Positions 7,198 to 12,352 of a stretch of 15,185 nt of DNA are shown piece by piece (the stretch's first letter is position 1; every line of letters begins with the position of its first letter). Source of the DNA: Patescibacteria group bacterium (GTDB lineage: Bacteria > Patescibacteriota > Gracilibacteria > UBA1369 > PNNO01); NCBI GenBank assembly GCA_024275695.1, contig JAJRYP010000033.1:1-15185 (forward strand). Direction: 5' to 3'. Below the pieces are notes generated by a model. The model ran no database searches. It was not told where the DNA came from and worked only from the letters and a program-made list of their open reading frames with translations. A program made the translations under genes and the position numbers.

Positions 7198-7767
7198 TTA
7201 AGCGGGAAATATAGTTTGAGCGACTTCCAGTTCGAGGTCGTCGCGAAGTTGTTTGTTTAAAATTGATTCAAATGAATTGTCGATTTCGATTTTTTTTGAG
7301 TCCAAAATGAAACCGCCTTTTATATCGGCGCTTTTGTCCGCCATTTGGTATGACTTCCCGGATGCCGAAAGAGCGGCTTTCGTAACATCTTCCTTTCCTT
7401 TTGCCGGTATAACTTTTACATCATCGCCATCGATCTCACAGTGTTTTAGCAATTCAGTCATCAGTTTTTCATAATCCGAAGAAGATCCGAGCGCCTCGAG
7501 CGCTTCATCAAAAATTGCGTCCATAAGCTCACGTTTTTCCGATAAAAGCTTGTTTTTTGCTTCCATTTTGGCGTGAGTCACCATTTTATTCATAATCTTT
7601 TCACTGTTGGCCGCGACTTGTTCATCCATTTCTTCCTCCGCGTCTTTCATCATTTTTTCAAATTCTTTCTCAACTTTTTCTACAGCTTTCGCATGCTCTT
7701 CGCTTATTTTATCGAGCTTTTCTTGAGTCTCTTTTTTGATTTGTTCAAGTATGTCGTTTAAAGCCAT
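7198..7767 (-). CDS. atpE: V/A-type ATPase subunit E (peripheral stalk)
   Basis: Subunit E pairs with H to form the peripheral stalks that hold the A3B3 head static against rotation. The 189-residue protein has a long charged coiled coil (about 1-100, rich in Glu and Lys with heptad spacing) and a C-terminal globular domain. That domain contains GGFILDSKKIEIDNSFESIL (about 151-170), a typical E-subunit motif in which a Gly-Gly and a conserved acidic/aromatic segment precede the end. The start at 7765-7767 is an ATG with only a weak AAGAA upstream. It lies between K (85 nt upstream, across a hairpin) and C (11 nt downstream). The symbol is V-type usage, not F-type atpE (c). Confidence 0.92.
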   Translation of the reverse strand: MALNDILEQIKKETQEKLDKISEEHAKAVEKVEKEFEKMMKDAEEEMDEQVAANSEKIMNKMVTHAKMEAKNKLLSEKRELMDAIFDEALEALGSSSDYEKLMTELLKHCEIDGDDVKVIPAKGKEDVTKAALSASGKSYQMADKSADIKGGFILDSKKIEIDNSFESILNKQLRDDLELEVAQTIFPA

Positions 7768-7804
7768 ATTTCTTAATTGTTATTAATTATTAACTTTTGG
7801 GATC

Positions 7805-7829
7805 CCCGCGGAATTTTTAAAACCGCGGG
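7805..7829 (-). other. GC-rich hairpin between subunits K and E
   Basis: CCCGCGG (7805-7811) and CCGCGGG (7823-7829) form a perfect 7-bp stem around an 11-nt AT-only loop, in an otherwise AU-rich 85-nt spacer. In the direction of operon transcription the stem is followed by GGATCCC and AAAAG rather than a U-run, so full intrinsic termination is unlikely. The position directly after the ring subunit K, which is needed in many copies per complex, suggests an mRNA-stabilising or processing hairpin that raises K relative to downstream genes. The structure is seen; its function is inferred. Confidence 0.6.
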
Positions 7830-7852
7830 AATTTTCAAAAAACAATAATTAT

Positions 7853-8335
7853 CTAAACTTGTATTCCGAAGATAAGAAGTACTGAAACAAGAAGTCCAAG
7901 TACCGCATATGTTTCTACCATCGCCGACATGATCACCGCTTTACCTGTGTTAGTCGCGTCTTTCGCTACCGCGTTGAGTCCGGCGGCAGATACTTTTCCT
8001 TGGTGAATTCCCGAGAATAAACCGGCCAGTCCAACCGGAATTCCGGCTCCAAAGAACTGCCATCCCGTTGAAAGAGAGATTTCAACACCGGATCCTCCGA
8101 TAAGTCCGATTTGGATTAGAATTAGAAGTGCACCCAGGAATCCATAGATACCTTGTGTTCCAGGAAGCGCCTGTAAGAGAAGGATTTTACCAAAAAGTTC
8201 CGGCTTTTCACTGATCACACCGGTTCCCGATTGACCGGCCAGTCCAACTCCGATACTTGATCCGATACCTCCTAGAGCCGCCGCCAATGCTGCGCCGAGC
8301 ACCGCCAGTGCGAGTCCTGTTTCGATTCCGAACAT
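7853..8335 (-). CDS. atpK: V/A-type ATPase subunit K (rotor ring, four-helix, Na+-type)
   Basis: This proteolipid forms the rotating ion-carrying membrane ring. The 160-residue protein is a tandem duplication of the two-helix c-subunit unit, giving four membrane helices, like E. hirae NtpK. The first half carries QALPGTQGIYG, with L57, T60 and Q61; the second carries Q112 (IHQGK) and the ion-binding glutamate E141 (AMVETYAVLG). These five correspond to the Na+ ligands L61, T64, Q65, Q110 and E139 of NtpK, with the same 29-residue spacing between the last two. Only one carboxylate exists per four helices, which lowers the ion-to-ATP ratio and favours ion pumping. Loops are Gly-rich (ALGGIGSSIGVGLAG). 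It starts 49 nt after subunit I and ends in TAG. Confidence 0.96.
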   Translation of the reverse strand: MFGIETGLALAVLGAALAAALGGIGSSIGVGLAGQSGTGVISEKPELFGKILLLQALPGTQGIYGFLGALLILIQIGLIGGSGVEISLSTGWQFFGAGIPVGLAGLFSGIHQGKVSAAGLNAVAKDATNTGKAVIMSAMVETYAVLGLLVSVLLIFGIQV

Positions 8336-8384
8336 ATTTTGTAGTTGTTAAAGAATTAAATATATTTAAGTTTTTAGATTTTTT

Positions 8385-9980
8385 TTAAGTGGTCGGACCA
8401 CTTCTCTCTCCCTTTGTGATAAGGATATACTTGCAAGCCTTTCGTAACGGTTTAAACGCTCTTCCTCCGCCTTCCATAAACTTTCCGAAAAACTCAACGA
8501 ACTGAAGACGACTTGAGTGGATGAACGCTCCAAGTGTCGAGATCGCTATGTTCAAAGTGTGTCCGATTAAAATAACAATAATCGCAAATATAATTCCCAC
8601 GTAAGGTATGTTTCCAACAAGCCCTCCGATCGTATTAAATGCGAATCCGATAATTCCGGTTCCGAGTCCGAGCGCCATCAAACGTGAATATGAAAGCACA
8701 TCGGCAAAATATCCAACCAGGCCGTATAGAGAAAGCACGCCTGATAAAAATTTCAAAATAATATTCTTTTGCTTTCTTCCTTGCGTAAGAATAAGTGCTC
8801 CGACTCCAAAATAAACAAGATAAGTAATTGTTCCGGCATAATCGGCCAGGAATACTCCGCTTTTACTTAGTCCGAACAGACCCATGATTACCAAAAAGTA
8901 GAACCAAAGGAAGCTGTCAAACAATGCGTCCAAATATTTTTTGTGTTTAATTTTCCAATATCCGTCAACAATAATTCCGAATAAAACCTGAACGTATCCG
9001 AGAATCGCGGCGAGAATCAGGAATGCCAAAGGTCCGCTTTCCTGAGTCGGATTAATTACTTGCCATCTGAACGCTTTTTCACCGGCATCGTTTATATATG
9101 TCAGAAATCCGGGTGCCTGATCGGGTGTCATTCCGAACCATCCGCCAAATAGCGCTCCCAATATAAAGGTAACGATTCCGCCGAACATCAAAAGTCTCAC
9201 CAGATTTTTCATTCCTTTAGGAATTTTCAGGAATTTTAGCGCAAGCGCACACATTACAAATAGAACGATTCCATATCCCGCATCGGTCAAACATAATCCA
9301 AAGAAAATAATAAAGAACGCGGCAAGAAAAGGAGTTGGATCGATTTCGTCAGGCAAAGGAAGTCCGTAAATATTCGTTACCGCTTCAAACGAACCGATCA
9401 AACCTTTATTTTTAATTGCGACCGGCGCTTGTTCTCCCTCGGCGGGCTCGATTTCAAAAATTTCAAATGCGTTTGTGATTTTTTCAAGCCTCTCGTTAAT
9501 CTTTTTAAGATTTTTTAGAGGAACCCATCCTTCCAATGTAAAGCTGTACTGCGTGTTGTACGCTTTTTGCTCGGAGTACATTTTGTCTCTTTCCCAAACA
9601 AAATAATCGTGAACAATTTGAAGATCTTCGTTTTTTTTCGCCAAAACCTTTAATTCTTCTTCCTGATTGGCAAGCTCCTGATTGATTTCCGCTTTTCTTT
9701 TCTTAATATTTTTTAATTCCGTTTTTACATCATGTTCTCGCGTCGGCAAATCAACTTCGTTTAATTTATGTGTCATGCAGACTTCTTTAACTTGTCGCCC
9801 AACTTCTTTTGCAAAAGTTAGCGCGACGTAAGTGGTGTTTTCATCTTCGTTAACCTTATCTATATTAATAAGTTTTGAAACTTCTTTAATATCCCGAGCG
9901 AACTCCGCGTATGCAATCTTTTGAATCGTCCCGAGAACGGTTTTTGTTCTTTCGGTTTCACCAACATGATCCAGAGGCAT
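8385..9980 (-). CDS. atpI: V/A-type ATPase subunit I, main part (after in-frame TAA)
   Basis: Subunit I is the membrane stator (eukaryotic a homologue) with a cytoplasmic coiled-coil arm and a multi-helix channel domain. Counting from the ATG at 9978-9980, residues 82-135 form a charged coiled coil and GWVPLKNLKKINERLEK (151-167) is typical of the arm. Around eight hydrophobic helices follow from residue 217. DVLSYSRLMALGLGTG (427-442) contains R433, the essential channel arginine, and GAFIHSSRLQFVEFFGKF (484-501) is the family's C-terminal motif. The conserved segment ELKPWQSLS lies in frame between the preceding TAA and this ATG. No Shine-Dalgarno site precedes it, so the start is probably not natural and the full protein should be continuous with 10008-10385. 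Confidence 0.93.
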   Translation of the reverse strand: MPLDHVGETERTKTVLGTIQKIAYAEFARDIKEVSKLINIDKVNEDENTTYVALTFAKEVGRQVKEVCMTHKLNEVDLPTREHDVKTELKNIKKRKAEINQELANQEEELKVLAKKNEDLQIVHDYFVWERDKMYSEQKAYNTQYSFTLEGWVPLKNLKKINERLEKITNAFEIFEIEPAEGEQAPVAIKNKGLIGSFEAVTNIYGLPLPDEIDPTPFLAAFFIIFFGLCLTDAGYGIVLFVMCALALKFLKIPKGMKNLVRLLMFGGIVTFILGALFGGWFGMTPDQAPGFLTYINDAGEKAFRWQVINPTQESGPLAFLILAAILGYVQVLFGIIVDGYWKIKHKKYLDALFDSFLWFYFLVIMGLFGLSKSGVFLADYAGTITYLVYFGVGALILTQGRKQKNIILKFLSGVLSLYGLVGYFADVLSYSRLMALGLGTGIIGFAFNTIGGLVGNIPYVGIIFAIIVILIGHTLNIAISTLGAFIHSSRLQFVEFFGKFMEGGGRAFKPLRKACKYILITKGERSGPTT

Positions 9981-10007
9981 CGAAAGCGACTGCCACGGCT
10001 TAAGTTC

Positions 10008-10385
10008 TTACTGCAGCATCTCAAGCGCGGCAAGTTCATTCTTTAAAGCAACCATATTTTCTTCAACTGTCCTGCATTGTTTAATAACGGTGTTAAAATT
10101 AAATTCTTTCGCCTTCTTTTTAACATCGTCGATAGTTAAAACAAGAGGACCCTGAATAAGATTTCTGTGTTTCGCGTAAGGCTTAACAAGCTTCAGAGCA
10201 AAATCAATATTTGCAATATTAAGCTCTGTCGCGTGCAGAGCCTCCATTTTTTCCGGTGATTGATCTTTTTCATCCGCTATTTCCGTAACTTCCAAAGCCC
10301 CAAGTGACTGCAACGAGTCCAGCAACTTCTGTCTATGAGTTCCGGAAGCTACCAATTTGATTTTTTGCATTGAAATGACAGCCAT
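10008..10385 (-). CDS. atpI: V/A-type ATPase subunit I, N-terminal fragment
   Basis: The 125-residue piece begins MAVISMQKIKLVASGTHRQK, the standard N-terminus of subunit I, followed by the first alpha/beta lobe (LLDSLQSLGALEVTEI) and a helical segment. It ends at a TAA (10008-10010), and the downstream main part is in exactly the same reading frame. Reading through the stop would give about 665 amino acids, the normal size for the family. The interruption therefore looks like a single nonsense change (for example CAA to TAA) or a base error rather than two natural genes. It follows subunit H by 65 nt. The leader (AAAGAGC before ATG) has at best a weak ribosome-binding site. Confidence 0.9.
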   Translation of the reverse strand: MAVISMQKIKLVASGTHRQKLLDSLQSLGALEVTEIADEKDQSPEKMEALHATELNIANIDFALKLVKPYAKHRNLIQGPLVLTIDDVKKKAKEFNFNTVIKQCRTVEENMVALKNELAALEMLQ

Positions 10386-10430
10386 GCTCTTTAGTTTCTT
10401 ATTATATTATAGGTATTATTTGTTCATGCT

Positions 10431-10478
10431 TGAGCTTCGCCTTGGCTCAGCTAAGACACTCCGCTTTGCTTCGTGTCT
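10431..10478 (-). other. Paired hairpins at the H/I junction
   Basis: Two small inverted repeats lie next to each other. TGAGC (10431-10435) pairs with GCTCA (10445-10449) just after the subunit H stop, and AGACAC (10454-10459) pairs with GTGTCT (10473-10478) across the last codons of H. Neither is followed by a U-run on the minus strand. The 10386-10430 segment between them and subunit I is AT-rich and otherwise featureless. These may be processing or stability structures; confidence is limited because the stems are short. Confidence 0.35.
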
Positions 10479-10795
10479 GCAAGATGTTTTTCAAAATACG
10501 AGACGATAAGCTTCACAGCTTCGTCTTTTTTAGCTTTCGCTTGATCGATGGTCGAATTTCTTTCTCTTTCTTTTTCTTCCGAAATCTCTTTAAATTTTTT
10601 CATTGCGTCTTGTTTTGCAGTTTCGAGAGTGGCTTGTCCTTTTTTACGCAGATTGTCTTTGTGCTCTTCAAGTTCTTTTTCTTTTTCAATTCGTTTCTCG
10701 TCGAGTTTCTTTTGATTATCTTTAAGGGTTGAAGCTATCTTTTTTTCCGCGCTAGCTTCTTCGTCTTTGATTGTTTGAACCGGATCGTTAGTCAT
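10451..10795 (-). CDS. V/A-type ATPase subunit H/G-like (peripheral stalk)
   Basis: This 114-residue, highly charged, almost wholly coiled-coil protein has the size and position (first gene, before I) of the archaeal-type AhaH or bacterial G subunit, which pairs with E in the peripheral stalks. Lys and Glu runs such as KKLDEKRIEKEKELEEHK (about 29-46) show heptad spacing, and a short hydrophobic C-terminus (AVKLIVSYFEKHL, about 93-105) ends the helix. The frame remains open upstream to a TTG at 10870, but that lies inside the promoter. I therefore take the ATG at 10793-10795, about 40 nt downstream of the expected transcription start. Sequence identity alone is weak for coiled coils; the operon position makes the assignment strong. 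It ends in TAG. Confidence 0.85.
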   Translation of the reverse strand: MTNDPVQTIKDEEASAEKKIASTLKDNQKKLDEKRIEKEKELEEHKDNLRKKGQATLETAKQDAMKKFKEISEEKERERNSTIDQAKAKKDEAVKLIVSYFEKHLADTKQSGVS

Positions 10796-10841
10796 AATTG
10801 CTTTTAGGTAAATACTAAAGTTGAATTTTTTAGTCGCGAAG

Positions 10842-10870
10842 ATATTAGATTTTGGAATAGAAAATGTCAA
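10842..10870 (-). promoter_or_regulatory. Sigma70-type promoter of the V-ATPase operon
   Basis: On the minus strand, TTGACA (10870-10865) is followed after exactly 17 nt by TAATAT (10847-10842), a near-perfect housekeeping promoter. Transcription should start near 10835, leaving about 40 nt of leader before the subunit H ATG at 10795. No other consensus promoter was seen within the operon, so this one probably drives all nine genes. Confidence 0.8.
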
Positions 10871-10910
10871 TATGAAAAGGGGGGAATTATAATCCTTTAA
10901 GGAAAACGAC

Positions 10911-10940
10911 TTGACAATGTGCCCGAAAGTTTTGTAGAGT
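10911..10940 (+). promoter_or_regulatory. Divergent promoter of the 457-aa unknown gene
   Basis: TTGACA (10911-10916) is followed after 18 nt by TAGAGT (10935-10940), which has four of six -10 matches. The start of transcription would be near 10947. An AAAAGG stretch (10963-10968) ten bases before the ATG at 10979 is the only Shine-Dalgarno-like site that looks convincing in the window. The promoter is back-to-back with the ATPase promoter, the two -35 boxes being about 40 bp apart. Confidence 0.6.
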
Positions 10941-10978
10941 CAACATCCTTGTTTTATCAATTAAAAGGTTTGTAATTT

Positions 10979-12352
10979 ATGCTGTATAAAGGAGTAGATA
11001 AATATACGAATGTTGATTGCGCCGTGTCGGCTCTGCTTGAAGATCTTAACAGGCTGGAAGAGGAAATGGAGGCGCTTGGCTATGCTCCGGACACTTTGGA
11101 AGAAAAAGATGAAGAATTCGGTTCGCTTTTAGAGTTAAACAGAGACAGGCTTGAAACTGCGGCAATGTGTCTCGAAGCTGAAATATCGCAAAACGAATGT
11201 ATTCGAAATATTGCGTTTATCCCTGTTGAAAAGTTAAATGATTTTGAAGAAGAAGAACTGAGAGATATTTATAAAAAGGTTCGCGTACTTGGAAAGCTGC
11301 TTGTTGAACTTGAGAAATACGCTTTGGCGGAACCTTATTTATTTGTAGCTTATAAAATTAATCAATTTTATAATCAAAAAGAAGAATCTTCTCTGCCGTA
11401 TGACACGAACGTTTTGCTTTGTTTGGCGGAAACTCTTTATATGAACGCGGAGCATGATGACAACGGGCCGGTGGAAGAGCATATCGAAAGATATATAAAG
11501 GAATTTAGAAATCATTTGCATCATAGAATATTTGGAGATGTCACAAAGAGCGCGGAAGAAAAGCAAGATGCTTCCGTGATGCCGCTTTCCTATCGTCGTC
11601 TTTTGGAAGCCTCCGGCCTGCTTTTTATTGTAATTGCTCAAAACCCTGAAGATAACTCCGCGCATGAAATGATGGCTCAGGTGCAGTGGGCTTTAGCTAA
11701 AGAGTACATACGTCTTGCTCGCGATATCCATAATAAAAATCTTTTTACTTTAAATGAAAGGGATATTGCGCAGATTCAATTTTCGTACGAGGAAGCGAGG
11801 AGGTATGCTAGAAAAGCCGCTCTTTCCGTATCCGATGAAAGTTCTCCGGATTATGAATTATACGCGGCAATTACAAGAGAGTATGCAAAGTTTTTGATGA
11901 ACGCAAATTATGCCACGGAAGGCGGCAAGCTTATTCAGGAAATGATAACAAACGATATTGAGCCGTTAAAAGCCGTTATATCCGGAGTTGAAGCTCTTAT
12001 TCCTTTTATTGAGGAAAATCGAATACGTCGAAATGAATTTTTTCAAATTGACGAAGCTTGCAAGGAGTACAGGTCCGCGCAAAATCAATATCTCCGTTTG
12101 AAACAAACGGCCATAACTTATCTAAACATAGTTGTTGAAAGAGCCGATCAATCGGATCCGGAAGATAAAGATCTTTTGTTTCAAGCTTATTATTGGCTTG
12201 GAATAATAGCGGCCGGAGACATGTCCACGGAAACGGCTCAGGATTATTTAGGTCTTATGGCCAAGCTTTTTAATAGTGACAACGAAGAATACAAACCTTA
12301 TTTTGAGGCTTTGGGAGAGAAAATATCCGAAAACTCTTTCTGGAAAGTTTAA
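10979..12352 (+). CDS. Unrecognised helical protein, possibly TPR-like
   Basis: I do not recognise this 457-residue protein. It is soluble by appearance: no signal peptide, no convincing membrane segment, and strongly acidic with abundant Glu and Leu. Predicted structure is almost all helix. Several helix pairs with small and aromatic residues at TPR-like spacing occur: about 104-130 (LGKLLVELEKYALAEPYLFV), 144-182, 205-251, 266-283 (SYEEARRYARKAALS), 294-320 and 400-433 (FQAYYWLGIIAAGDMSTETA). The N-terminus (about 17-70) looks like a coiled coil. A protein-protein scaffold is plausible. It is transcribed from a promoter back-to-back with that of the V-ATPase, converges on the helicase gene with a 4-bp stop overlap, and may be monocistronic. 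No link to the ATPase is shown. Confidence 0.85.
   Translation: MLYKGVDKYTNVDCAVSALLEDLNRLEEEMEALGYAPDTLEEKDEEFGSLLELNRDRLETAAMCLEAEISQNECIRNIAFIPVEKLNDFEEEELRDIYKKVRVLGKLLVELEKYALAEPYLFVAYKINQFYNQKEESSLPYDTNVLLCLAETLYMNAEHDDNGPVEEHIERYIKEFRNHLHHRIFGDVTKSAEEKQDASVMPLSYRRLLEASGLLFIVIAQNPEDNSAHEMMAQVQWALAKEYIRLARDIHNKNLFTLNERDIAQIQFSYEEARRYARKAALSVSDESSPDYELYAAITREYAKFLMNANYATEGGKLIQEMITNDIEPLKAVISGVEALIPFIEENRIRRNEFFQIDEACKEYRSAQNQYLRLKQTAITYLNIVVERADQSDPEDKDLLFQAYYWLGIIAAGDMSTETAQDYLGLMAKLFNSDNEEYKPYFEALGEKISENSFWKV

Noticed and set aside
10008..10385. Reassignment of TAA to a sense codon
   Set aside because: TAA ends nearly every other gene in the window at family-typical positions, so it works as a stop.
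10796..10870. N-terminal extension of subunit H from a TTG at 10870
   Set aside because: The extension would start inside a consensus promoter whose transcription start lies downstream of that TTG; the ATG at 10795 fits the family.
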